Positions 40,900-49,400 of a stretch of DNA of 64,000 bases are shown here, piece by piece (position 1 is the stretch's first letter; the number at the start of each line of letters is the position of its first letter). The translations under genes and the position numbers were made by a program. Source of the stretch: an uncultured Alphaproteobacteria bacterium. Lineage in GTDB: Bacteria > Pseudomonadota > Alphaproteobacteria > Rs-D84. The notes beneath the pieces were generated by a model. It was given only the letters and a program-made list of their open reading frames with translations. It did not search any database and was not told where the DNA came from. The stretch is taken from assembly GCA_905233975.1 (NCBI GenBank), contig CAJOGD010000007.1:1-64000 (forward strand), in the 5' to 3' direction.

Positions 40900-41637
40900 T
40901 TATTGTAATAACTGTTCCAGAAGTAATGGAAATGTATCATATCCAGCAGCGGTATTAAAATGTCCTGCATCTTTAACAATTTTGATTTCTGCACTGATTT
41001 TTTCAGCAAAATCAAACGATATAGCATTTGGTACATACGGGTCATTATCCGAAACAAAACAAACCCTTTTTTCAGATAATTCCTTTAACTTTTCTAAATC
41101 ATTTCGTATAAAAAACGGGGTATTTACATCATCAAATTCTGAATTCAATTTCTGATACAAAGGTGCAACAAAATAAAGTCCTTTGGCTTTTAATTGTTTA
41201 TCTAATAAATAATCAGTGATAAACGCAGGTCCTAAACTGTGTCCGATATAAGTCGTTTTAGAGCCTAGAAAAGAACTGTATGAATCTAAAATACGAAACC
41301 AGTTTTCATAATTTTGGTTTTCTTTTCCACAAGGAAACTGCGGAACAAGAACTTTGAAACCTTTCGCTTCCAATTTTTGAAATAGCCAAGAAAACCAATT
41401 TTCAAACGGCGAACCATAACTTCCATGAACAATAACAAAATCATAAATATTTTCTTGTGTTTCCATATTCTTTTCCATATCTTTTACCTTTTCTCGGGCT
41501 TCGTAATAGTGATCGGTATGTATCGATTTGATGTAATATCGTCGTTTACCATTCTTCCTTGGTAATTCTATTATATAGTAAAAAATTTCCCCCCGCAAAT
41601 ATAAATTTTTGTCGGGACCAGGGGGCTTAAACTTCAC
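40900..41637 (-). CDS. RBBP9/YdeN-like alpha/beta hydrolase fused in frame to an integrase-N-terminal-like segment
   Basis: C-terminal part FVIVHGSYGSPFENWFSWLFQKLEAKGFKVLVPQFP...YIGHSLGPAFITDYLL; N-terminal LYLRGEIFYYIIELPRKNGKRRYYIKSIHTDHYYEAREKVKDME resembles tyrosine-recombinase N-termini. Confidence 0.7.
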   Translation of the reverse strand: MKFKPPGPDKNLYLRGEIFYYIIELPRKNGKRRYYIKSIHTDHYYEAREKVKDMEKNMETQENIYDFVIVHGSYGSPFENWFSWLFQKLEAKGFKVLVPQFPCGKENQNYENWFRILDSYSSFLGSKTTYIGHSLGPAFITDYLLDKQLKAKGLYFVAPLYQKLNSEFDDVNTPFFIRNDLEKLKELSEKRVCFVSDNDPYVPNAISFDFAEKISAEIKIVKDAGHFNTAAGYDTFPLLLEQLLQ

Positions 41638-41747
41638 TTCGTTCGTTTTCGCTTACTCATTGTCGAACCTTGTCAACTGCGTTGCCATGGTATCAAATCC
41701 ATAATCCACGACCACAAAATAAAAATACCCACACCAGTGGATAATTT

Positions 41748-41767
41748 TATTTTGGTGGGAGTGGGTG
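41748..41767. repeat. Direct repeat of the tRNA-Tyr 3' end (att-like)
   Basis: TATTTTGGTGGGAGTGGGTG, identical to 41975-41994. Confidence 0.8.
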
Positions 41768-41979
41768 CGCCTCGATACGCAATAAATAAAATCAAAAAAA
41801 TCTCGTACTCTTCGATTTTTTAAGATTTTCTTAATTGTGTATTCTCGTATTCGCCATGCGCGCCAATTATTCACGAAAATTTCATTTTCGTATGGCACTG
41901 TCGTGCCATGGCGCTCTTGCGCATCCACCCACCCCACATTGCAAAATAAAAAATGACCCAAACGGGTCATTTTCTATTT

Positions 41980-42066
41980 TGGTGGGAGTGGGTGGATTCG
42001 AACCACCTCAGGCTTAAGCCAACAGATTTACAGTCTGCCCCGGCTCTCCAACTCCGGCGCACGCCC
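41980..42066 (-). tRNA. tRNA-Tyr (GTA)
   Basis: Reverse strand GGGCGTGCGCCGGAGTTGGAGAGCCGGGGCAGACTGTAAATCTGTTGGCTTAAGCCTGAGGTGGTTCGAATCCACCCACTCCCACCA; class II variable arm; one acceptor-stem mismatch. Confidence 0.9.
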
Positions 42067-42105
42067 AGAACTTTTTACCCTCGCTGCCGCTTTGGTAAAA
42101 ATTCG

Positions 42106-42180
42106 TGGTGCGGGCAGCGGGACTCGAACCCGCATATCAAGCTTGGAAGGCTTGCGTACTAGCCCTTGTACTATGCCCGC
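42106..42180 (-). tRNA. tRNA-Gly (TCC)
   Basis: Reverse strand GCGGGCATAGTACAAGGGCTAGTACGCAAGCCTTCCAAGCTTGATATGCGGGTTCGAGTCCCGCTGCCCGCACCA. Confidence 0.96.
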
Positions 42181-42358
42181 AACGAGTTCACAGCGCATAG
42201 ATTATATAACATATTTGCCAAAAATCAAGTGGTAAAATGGGGCGCGCCAATTTTAATTTCCGTTGGGGCAACTGCGGTTTTGTGCGCAAAACAAAATATT
42301 GACAAAATGTAATAGCGGTGCTATACTGCTGGCGACAATTGTATTAAGGGGAATAAAA

Positions 42359-42976
42359 GTGGCAGAGGCAAAATCACAAACGAATAACGACGCACAATTG
42401 CAAGAGTTCCTTTTGGCCAATTTGCAGAGCGTGATAAAGCACTTCCTACCATCTTGGACCCCTTCAGAGTCAGAGAAAGGTCAAGAGTCTTGGACAAAGA
42501 TATTGGACGATTATGAAGCCTTATGTTGGGCTCTGAAGAGTATTGAGCAAGCGTATCGTGCAAGATCATACATAGATAACACTGATATAAAACCTGTGAA
42601 TGGTGATAATCCAGAGAACAGAGAAGATAAAAACAACTACTATAATAACTTGCGCAAGAAACAAGAATTAGAACCGCAAGTAAGGGTGATCTTGTTAGAG
42701 CAACTTTTCCTACAACAATTAAGTGTGGACGAGGTTCAAGATGCACTCGCTTGGGCAGAAAATCCAGCCTATGCTTCTGTGAACGTGTACGATAATGACA
42801 AGGAAGACCCAACGGAAGATCTTAAAGTGCTGTTGGCAAACCGCCAAAGGGTCTTGGAAGAGTTGTGTCAAAAGGCGCTGGCCAACCCGGAAATACGCGC
42901 GTATGTGGCGATGTGTGTGGCCGAACAAATTAAAAAACGCGCACAGACCAGGCCAGGGCAGACTATCACGCGCTAA
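42359..42976 (+). CDS. Hypothetical protein (probable GTG start)
   Basis: attaaggggaataaaaGTG ribosome-binding context; VAEAKSQTNNDAQLQEFLLANL... Confidence 0.55.
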   Translation: MAEAKSQTNNDAQLQEFLLANLQSVIKHFLPSWTPSESEKGQESWTKILDDYEALCWALKSIEQAYRARSYIDNTDIKPVNGDNPENREDKNNYYNNLRKKQELEPQVRVILLEQLFLQQLSVDEVQDALAWAENPAYASVNVYDNDKEDPTEDLKVLLANRQRVLEELCQKALANPEIRAYVAMCVAEQIKKRAQTRPGQTITR

Positions 42977-42998
42977 TATTTGATTGCACAATGTGATG

Positions 42999-44159
42999 TT
43001 ATTTATATTTCTTCAACATCAAATAATATCCGCCACTGATTAGCAAATTGCAAAAGATAATCACGACTATCGCAAACCATACAGACGTCATATCCGCGAT
43101 TATTCCGATGCCCCAATAAATCGCGGCAGATAATATTCCGCCCATCAATGAAACTATTGACCCCATGGTTGCGCGTTGTTTGGGTGATAATTCTTGTTGT
43201 AATAACGCGGATTCGGCGGTCCGACATGGCCCCCATAACAAATTGCCACTTGATTGAAAGAAAGGCGTTATAACATTATTCAATGTGACGGCAATTGTTT
43301 TAATCGCGGCCACACCAATAGTTGACACGACCAAGATTCTATAGAACCCAAATTTGCGAAAATATGGTGCGATGGAAAAACCGATTGCGCCACACACTTG
43401 CTTAATTATTCGCGCAACGTTTACCGCCCATGTCGATATAAGTGTATTATAATATGCGCCTTCGATTCTGTACGATGTAAAGCTAACGGCGCGATTCAGC
43501 ATTTGTATTGTTGCCAATATGCGCAGTTTTTTATTTTTTACAAATGATTTCATGGCAATTACAAAATGCTTAACAGACGTGTTATCTTCCACAGTATGTT
43601 TTTTGGGTTCAACAAATCGCAGACAAATAAATATCGGGAAAATTCCAAATATCACAGAAACCCACGCCAGAACATTCAGGGAATAAAAATATGTTGTGAA
43701 CGCCGCGACCAATGCGCCCGTTGCCAAACCAACCTGGCCGAATGTTTTACTGCGTGCGTATAGTATATCGTATTCATCAGGCTTGTTTAATTCTTCCATT
43801 GTTTCGTACATCAACGCGTCGTCTGTGCCCGACGCAAAAGCGTCGGAAAGCGCCCACAAAATGGCCCCGGGAATTAACAAATATTTATGCGCCCCCGCCA
43901 AAGCAAACATCAAAAACGCCAACACCGACAACACAGACGATAAAACCAAAGTTTTCTTGCGCCCAATTTTATCAGAAAACACACCGGTGGGAATTTCTGC
44001 AAGGCTTTGGACAATACTTGCAATTGAAAACACCCCCAGTGCCAGGGCGTATGATCCGGTTATTTGCTGAAAGAACACGACGGCCAAAACCGACAAAGGC
44101 CATATTTCATAAAACAGGTAATATAATTTGAATAAAAAAATATTTCTGCGAATTTCCAT
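42999..44159 (-). CDS. MFS transporter
   Basis: 12-TM pattern; QSLAEIPTGVFSDKIGRKKTLVLSSVLSVLAFLMFA is an MFS loop 2-3 signature. Confidence 0.85.
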   Translation of the reverse strand: MEIRRNIFLFKLYYLFYEIWPLSVLAVVFFQQITGSYALALGVFSIASIVQSLAEIPTGVFSDKIGRKKTLVLSSVLSVLAFLMFALAGAHKYLLIPGAILWALSDAFASGTDDALMYETMEELNKPDEYDILYARSKTFGQVGLATGALVAAFTTYFYSLNVLAWVSVIFGIFPIFICLRFVEPKKHTVEDNTSVKHFVIAMKSFVKNKKLRILATIQMLNRAVSFTSYRIEGAYYNTLISTWAVNVARIIKQVCGAIGFSIAPYFRKFGFYRILVVSTIGVAAIKTIAVTLNNVITPFFQSSGNLLWGPCRTAESALLQQELSPKQRATMGSIVSLMGGILSAAIYWGIGIIADMTSVWFAIVVIIFCNLLISGGYYLMLKKYK

Positions 44160-44245
44160 ACGGCCATGTTAAAACTATCTGGGAATAAAAGCAAATATAT
44201 TTTTGTGAGATTATGCTAAGTTGCGGCTTTGTAAAAGCGGCCCTG

Positions 44246-44277
44246 TCTCGCTGTAGCGTAAGCGAAAGCGGATGGCA
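44246..44277 (+). repeat. Palindromic repeat, left direct copy flanking GIY-YIG gene
   Basis: TCTCGCTGTAGCGTAAGCGAAAGCGGATGGCA, identical to 44622-44653. Confidence 0.85.
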
Positions 44278-44292
44278 CTCGCATCTGTTGAA

Positions 44293-44538
44293 CTAGAAAA
44301 ATTTTTTTTGAAAAATCCTGCCATTACCAGTTTTCAGAAATTGTTCAAACCTTTTTGCTTTATCTTCACTATCAAAAGCAACATATCCCCGTAATTTCCA
44401 TGGTTTGAATTTATTGGTGTGAATAGAATTACCCAAATTGTGTTGCTTTAGGCGTCTTTCTAAATCGTCTGTATAGCCAACATAAAAATGCTCTGGTTGC
44501 GCAATACTTTGTAAAATATAAGTGTAATACATCACCAT
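44293..44538 (-). CDS. GIY-YIG nuclease family protein
   Basis: MVMYYTYILQSIAQPEHFYVGYTDDLERRLKQHNLGNSIHTNKFKPWKLRGYVAFDSEDKAKRFEQFLKTGNGRIF. Confidence 0.88.
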   Translation of the reverse strand: MVMYYTYILQSIAQPEHFYVGYTDDLERRLKQHNLGNSIHTNKFKPWKLRGYVAFDSEDKAKRFEQFLKTGNGRIFQKKFF

Positions 44539-44547
44539 TACGTACAG

Positions 44548-44581
44548 TCCGCTTTCATTCGCTACGCTCATTACAGCGAGA
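44548..44581 (-). repeat. Inverted, diverged copy of the same palindromic repeat
   Basis: Reverse complement TCTCGCTGTAATGAGCGTAGCGAATGAAAGCGGA. Confidence 0.7.
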
Positions 44582-44621
44582 CATCCGTTTCTCTAACTCT
44601 ACATCGCGCTTGCTGGCGCAA

Positions 44622-44653
44622 TCTCGCTGTAGCGTAAGCGAAAGCGGATGGCA
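44622..44653 (+). repeat. Palindromic repeat, right direct copy
   Basis: TCTCGCTGTAGCGTAAGCGAAAGCGGATGGCA. Confidence 0.85.
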
Positions 44654-44667
44654 GTCCCAATGGGAAT
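44649..44667. repeat. Left att-like copy of tRNA-Glu 3' end
   Basis: TGGCAGTCCCAATGGGAAT; first 5 nt are shared with the adjacent palindromic repeat. Confidence 0.75.
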
Positions 44668-45203
44668 GCTTCGCCACCTTGCCTCACTCGCTTTGCTCGC
44701 CGGCATGCTCTCGCCTGCCTTTCGGCTGCGGTTCGAACCCATGCCCCATGGGTTCGATTCCGCGGAACACGATAAAAATAAAATCCGGCCAAGGCCGAAT
44801 TTAATTTTTATGGCAGGACATATTGTGCAATTCACGAACTAATGAAATTAAGGATTTATTGCAATTTGGCAAAGAAATCAAACTATTTTTGAATAAATAC
44901 GAATATCTACTCATACCAAGGTAGTGGATGTACCCCATCTGGCAGTATCGGCAACCGGTACCGCGGATGCCACCGATACGAACCCACCGCCCCCCATACA
45001 CCACCGTCCATCCGATTATCAAATCGCTAACTGTAAATTAAAAAAATTTCAAAGGCCTTTACGCGAATGGTCAAATTTTTTAATGCATGCTATTCAGTGA
45101 AATGTGATTTGACCCACTTGGCACACCACAATTTTGATAAAAACTTGCGATTATAATTACTATGGTGCAAAATACATCCAACATAATATAAAGGAGTGTT
45201 TAT

Positions 45204-45749
45204 ATGTTAAAACAAAAATTTATCGATTGGTTAAGCAAACAACCAAATATGTCAGAACTAACAAAAAAAGATTATTTGTATCGATTAAACAGAATTCGTC
45301 GCCAATCTGGTTATTTTGATGACGATACCTGGAATTCATTTTCTGCAAATATATTAAATTTGATTGAAAAATATCAACAATATCCAAACGCGGATAATGA
45401 TATTTCCGCAATGAAAAAATTTAATGAATTTTTATATGAAACCGAATTTATTTGTAGTTCTACATCAATAGAAGACCCAAAACCAATTATGAAAATGCTT
45501 TCTTGGTTTCCTGGTTCTGAAACAGAAGCACCGGAAATTAGAACATCGTGTAATAATGGCGAAGACGATTTATTAACACCAAAGCAAGTTGCACGCTTCT
45601 TGGGGACTACAACCAAAACATTAGGAGTGTGGCGCAAGAAAGGATTATATTTACCATATCTTGATTTACCACATGAAGTCAGATACACAAGACAGAATGT
45701 AAATACATTGCTGAAAAGAAGATTTCGCGAAGTTTTACTAAAAAAATAA
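45204..45749 (+). CDS. Integrase-N-terminal-like domain plus MerR/excisionase-like helix-turn-helix
   Basis: MLKQKFIDWLSKQPNMSELTKKDYLYRLNRIRRQ... then LLTPKQVARFLGTTTKTLGVWRKKGLYLPYLDLPHEVRYTRQNVNTLLKRR. Confidence 0.65.
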   Translation: MLKQKFIDWLSKQPNMSELTKKDYLYRLNRIRRQSGYFDDDTWNSFSANILNLIEKYQQYPNADNDISAMKKFNEFLYETEFICSSTSIEDPKPIMKMLSWFPGSETEAPEIRTSCNNGEDDLLTPKQVARFLGTTTKTLGVWRKKGLYLPYLDLPHEVRYTRQNVNTLLKRRFREVLLKK

Positions 45750-45875
45750 AAAAATGCATTAAAAAGGTTCGCAAAGTTCGCAAAGTTTCATACAGACCCT
45801 AAAGGTTCGCTATGTTCGGCGGACTTTTTTTTATGCGTAAATAAATTGATGGACGAAACAAAAAAGGAGTAAAAA

Positions 45876-47732
45876 ATGTTTCGTTCATTAAATACAGGGT
45901 CGGAATCATCCCTTGAAAAAATGGTTCAAAACAGAAACGCATTTTTAAATGGTGAAAAATCATTTGAAGGTAAAAATAACGAACTACACACCACCGCACT
46001 TGCACCTCTGGTTGCACCTGCTTTACCTGCAACACCAGCAGGAACAATGTCTTTTATCACACGGTGCGAAGCCGCAAGCAAAATAGCCACAAACTATATT
46101 AGATTGTATGGCAAAAAATCTGTTAAAGGTTTGCACGCATTGAAATTTGCACGATGTGTTGTCGGTGCAGCATTAGATACATGTGTTGAAATCGCAGATG
46201 CCGTCAGAGCGATTGGTAATACTGTGGGTAGTGGTCCAGAAGTTGAAGAAAACCGTCTAAAAAAAGACACAATAATGACAATAAACGGATTTCGAAAAAA
46301 TAAACTGTGGCGAAATGTCTGTGAATTGGACGCAGATTGTGTGGCGGCAGCAAAACAGAAAGCGATTGAAAATGACGATTTTCCAACCATAAATTCGGCA
46401 TTGACGATAAAAAGAAATTCTAAACCCAAAGAACCAAAATTGGGAAAGTATCCATGTCAAGGTGTGTTTTCTGAGGTGGTTTTGCCGAAAGGTATAAAAT
46501 TTGATGAAACATGGAATGCGACCAGTCTTTTTTGCAATATTGGACTTGGAACTTACATGTTGAAGGATTTGAATATAGAAATTTCGGTTGCAAATGACCT
46601 TCTCAAAAACCGCACCGATATCCATAAAGCGTTGTATGGCAACAATTGTGATGTCATAACAGGTGATATCACAAAACCGGATGTTTATCAAAAAATCTTG
46701 ACGGCACATAAAGAAAATAATTGTCGTATTGTGCTATTTTCCGCGCCTTGCCAAAATTTTTCAAAGGCCGGTAAACAAAATATACACCATGTTAACGCTT
46801 CTTTGGTAATGTATGGCATGCAATTTGTTGAGGATAGCGCACCTGATGTCTATATGTCTGAAAATGTGCCGGAATTTTTGGGCGCTTGCCCGGATAAAAT
46901 TAAAGGTGAAAATTATGACACAATCTACGATTACATTAAACAAACATCCGACAGATTGGGTTATTTCACAAATATATATTATTTAGATGCAGATAATTAT
47001 GGTACCGGTGAAAAGCGCGAACGGTCAATCGTTTTGGGTATCAAAAAAGAACTGGTGCAGAAAATTCTTGGCACAACCGAAATAACCGCAGACAATGTAT
47101 GGAAATTTCCAAAGCCAGACGAATTTAAAATGTCAGAAGAAGTATGTTTGTGGGGTATTCCATCCATAGAAGCAGGCGAACACAGACTTGATTTCAATCG
47201 TCTGCATTATGCACTGGATTTGGAACCTGAAATCATTGACGCTTTGAAAAACATGTCTGCTGGACAGACATCAAAGGTTGTTATTAACAAAAAAACGAAA
47301 GATAAAGTAGAAATCAAACGCGCACATGGTGATAGACCAGCACCGACAATTACTGGTGAATCTGCACACTTTCGGGCGCCTGCACATTGTTTCCCGGCGG
47401 GCCGTATCAGAAAAGACGGAACACAATCTGACGCACGATACAGAACACCATACGAAATTCTGGTGTTGATGGGTATGCCGAAAGATTTTGAATTGCCGGC
47501 GAACATCAAAATCAGAGACGGCAAAGGTAATATCTGGTGTAAAGATGGTCCTGTGTCTGAATCTGAATTTGAACAAACTAATGATGATATTGTTGTGACA
47601 GATGATGAATTTCGAACTATGCTTGGCGAACATTTTTGCCCGACCGTCGTAATTCGCACAACTGATTTACCAAATTCAACATGCCGACTTTTGATTATTC
47701 CCCCTTCAACGGGGGAATTTTTTGTGATATGA
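45876..47732 (+). CDS. C5 cytosine-specific DNA methyltransferase
   Basis: VLFSAPCQNFSKAGKQ (PCQ motif IV), DVYMSENVPEFL (ENV motif VI), YGTGEKRERSIVLGI (motif VIII-like), RYRTPYEILVLMGMPKDF (late motifs); about 180-aa N-terminal extension. Confidence 0.88.
   Translation: MFRSLNTGSESSLEKMVQNRNAFLNGEKSFEGKNNELHTTALAPLVAPALPATPAGTMSFITRCEAASKIATNYIRLYGKKSVKGLHALKFARCVVGAALDTCVEIADAVRAIGNTVGSGPEVEENRLKKDTIMTINGFRKNKLWRNVCELDADCVAAAKQKAIENDDFPTINSALTIKRNSKPKEPKLGKYPCQGVFSEVVLPKGIKFDETWNATSLFCNIGLGTYMLKDLNIEISVANDLLKNRTDIHKALYGNNCDVITGDITKPDVYQKILTAHKENNCRIVLFSAPCQNFSKAGKQNIHHVNASLVMYGMQFVEDSAPDVYMSENVPEFLGACPDKIKGENYDTIYDYIKQTSDRLGYFTNIYYLDADNYGTGEKRERSIVLGIKKELVQKILGTTEITADNVWKFPKPDEFKMSEEVCLWGIPSIEAGEHRLDFNRLHYALDLEPEIIDALKNMSAGQTSKVVINKKTKDKVEIKRAHGDRPAPTITGESAHFRAPAHCFPAGRIRKDGTQSDARYRTPYEILVLMGMPKDFELPANIKIRDGKGNIWCKDGPVSESEFEQTNDDIVVTDDEFRTMLGEHFCPTVVIRTTDLPNSTCRLLIIPPSTGEFFVI
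47697..47724 (+). terminator. Rho-independent terminator overlapping the 3' end of the methyltransferase ORF
   Basis: TTCCCCCTTCAACGGGGGAATTTTTT. Confidence 0.75.
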
Positions 47733-47995
47733 CCCGTCAGGCAAACCAGATTTTTTCGTGTTTTGGAAATTTTTTGGGCTGTTCTGTCAAAAAAATTGCG
47801 TTCTATAAAAATAACAGGTTCCGACATTCTCTGTTCATTTGGAAAACACGAGTGCCTATGACGATATTGGAACTGATGGGTCAGCTGAAATCCGCCATCA
47901 AAACAATAAATATCTGAAATCAATGGATGGATAAGCGCATATATGAAAATGTGCTTTGTCCAAATAATATAAATAAAGAAACAAAGAAAAAAACA

Positions 47996-48697
47996 ATGAC
48001 AACAGAAATAAATACAACAACCAATGAAACAGAAAAAGATAAAACATTCACAGATGAACAAAAGACAAAGATGAAGAAAAAAATTGAAGAATGGTTTGAC
48101 GATAAAATAAACCCAAATTGCTTCGTCAGTATCCAATTTCCAAAGTTCATGCGAAGAACAAAATTAGACTTGTCGTACAAAAAGTTATATGAAATCCTGT
48201 ATCAATTTGAACGCGATATGTATGGCAGACACTTGAATCGACATCTAATACCTGGCATTATTTTTGCAGAAAACGGACAGGCAACAACATTTCATTTCCA
48301 TATATATTTTTATCATAATGATATTTCGATACAGAATTTTCAAGATTTTTTTGCGTTGGTTTCAAGGAAATTACGATTACCGCCAGAGACAATTGATGTG
48401 AAAGAGATTGAAACCGTTGATGTTTATTCATACGGTGCAAAAGAATTATTTGTTGATACCAAAGGTGATTTTGACCCATATAGAATAATTGATACGGAAT
48501 TATTATTTGCATTGTATAAACGGCAACCAAAGAAAACCCCCGTACCGATTAGAATTATACACGAACCACATTATGCGTTAAAAGATATACCAAAGACGAA
48601 TTGGAAAAAACTTAATGAATTGTGTGGTTATCGTAAAAAGCAACCGGTTAATAATACAAACCCGACTAATTATCAACACAGACGATTAAAAGTGTAG
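47996..48697 (+). CDS. HUH-type Rep-like protein (putative)
   Basis: CFVSIQFPKF (motif I-like), TTFHFHIYFYH (HxH, motif II-like), VDVYSYGAKEL (YxxK, motif III-like) in the expected order. Confidence 0.6.
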   Translation: MTTEINTTTNETEKDKTFTDEQKTKMKKKIEEWFDDKINPNCFVSIQFPKFMRRTKLDLSYKKLYEILYQFERDMYGRHLNRHLIPGIIFAENGQATTFHFHIYFYHNDISIQNFQDFFALVSRKLRLPPETIDVKEIETVDVYSYGAKELFVDTKGDFDPYRIIDTELLFALYKRQPKKTPVPIRIIHEPHYALKDIPKTNWKKLNELCGYRKKQPVNNTNPTNYQHRRLKV

Positions 48698-48840
48698 ATT
48701 CCTGGTTAATGTGGTTCGCCAAACAGGTCATATCATAACATAAACCAAGCGTGGATAGCCGGAAACAGAAAAGATAGGTAAACATAAGCCGAAAGAAAAG
48801 GAGCAGCCCACGCGTCAAATATGGATTAAATATAAAAAAT

Positions 48841-48870
48841 AACCCGTTGAAACAAATCAGCGGGTTTTAA
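48841..48870. terminator. Bidirectional terminator
   Basis: AACCCGTTGAAACAAATCAGCGGGTTTTA. Confidence 0.7.
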
Positions 48871-48873
48871 TTT

Positions 48874-49050
48874 TTACTTTCCAAACAAACACCTTCCACT
48901 TGAATCATAACACCATACAGTATGATTATATTTTACGCTGACTGTATTACCGGTATATCCAACTAATTCGCCACATTTCATAAACAATACCAATCCGCGT
49001 TCATTATACACTCTGACTTGATTTCCAACTTGTCTAACTGCTGCAATCAT
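48874..49050 (-). CDS. Small hypothetical protein (58 aa)
   Basis: MIAAVRQVGNQVRVYNERGLVLFMKCGELVGYTGNTVSVKYNHTVWCYDSSGRCLFGK; below ORF-track length limit; same strand as the DUF3768 gene. Confidence 0.55.
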   Translation of the reverse strand: MIAAVRQVGNQVRVYNERGLVLFMKCGELVGYTGNTVSVKYNHTVWCYDSSGRCLFGK

Positions 49051-49066
49051 ATCTTTGTCCTTTGGT

Positions 49067-49399
49067 TTAATATTCGTCTGCGCGCATAATGGTTAATACC
49101 CTTGTTGTGATATCTGGATTACTTGGGTCATCAGAACCGGCATCCATATCAAGGTTGTAATAATCTATTTTGAACAAATAATTTATTCCCCTGTGTTCTA
49201 TGCGTGCAAAATCGTGTTCTTTATATGGGTCGTTTGCGTGATTAAAATCATTAAAATTTTGGACTTTATCTAACAACCGAGCCCGTTCAATATACGGCAA
49301 AGAATTAACCCCCTGCGATATAAACACCTGGTTTTGCCCAGGTGTAAATAAATTCTTTCGCAGGTTATCGTTTAATTCAGCAATCTTATTCATATTCAT
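49067..49399 (-). CDS. DUF3768 domain protein
   Basis: KIAELNDNLRKNLFTPGQNQVFISQGVNSL...NDPYKEHDFARIEHRGINYLFKIDYYNLDMDAGSDDPSNPDITTRVLTIMRADEY. Confidence 0.8.
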   Translation of the reverse strand: MNMNKIAELNDNLRKNLFTPGQNQVFISQGVNSLPYIERARLLDKVQNFNDFNHANDPYKEHDFARIEHRGINYLFKIDYYNLDMDAGSDDPSNPDITTRVLTIMRADEY

Positions 49400-49400
49400 G

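Noticed and set aside
44731-44770. Possible complete tRNA gene
   Set aside because: Only T-arm-like sequence in a palindrome; no acceptor stem, D-arm or anticodon arm could be paired.
44571-44842. Overlapping ORFs of 64-78 aa on both strands (for example MAGFYFYRVPRNRTHGAWVRTAAERQARACRR...)
   Set aside because: They translate palindromic-repeat and tRNA-like sequence; no independent coding evidence.
44801-45022. 73-aa minus-strand ORF next to the left end of the element
   Set aside because: No family recognised and rich in inverted repeats (ATCGGCA...TGCCACCGAT); more likely element-end DNA than a gene.
47207-48136. 309-aa minus-strand ORF across the methyltransferase end and Rep-like start
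   Set aside because: Opposite two better-supported plus-strand genes; composition Phe/Cys/Ile-rich as expected for antisense.
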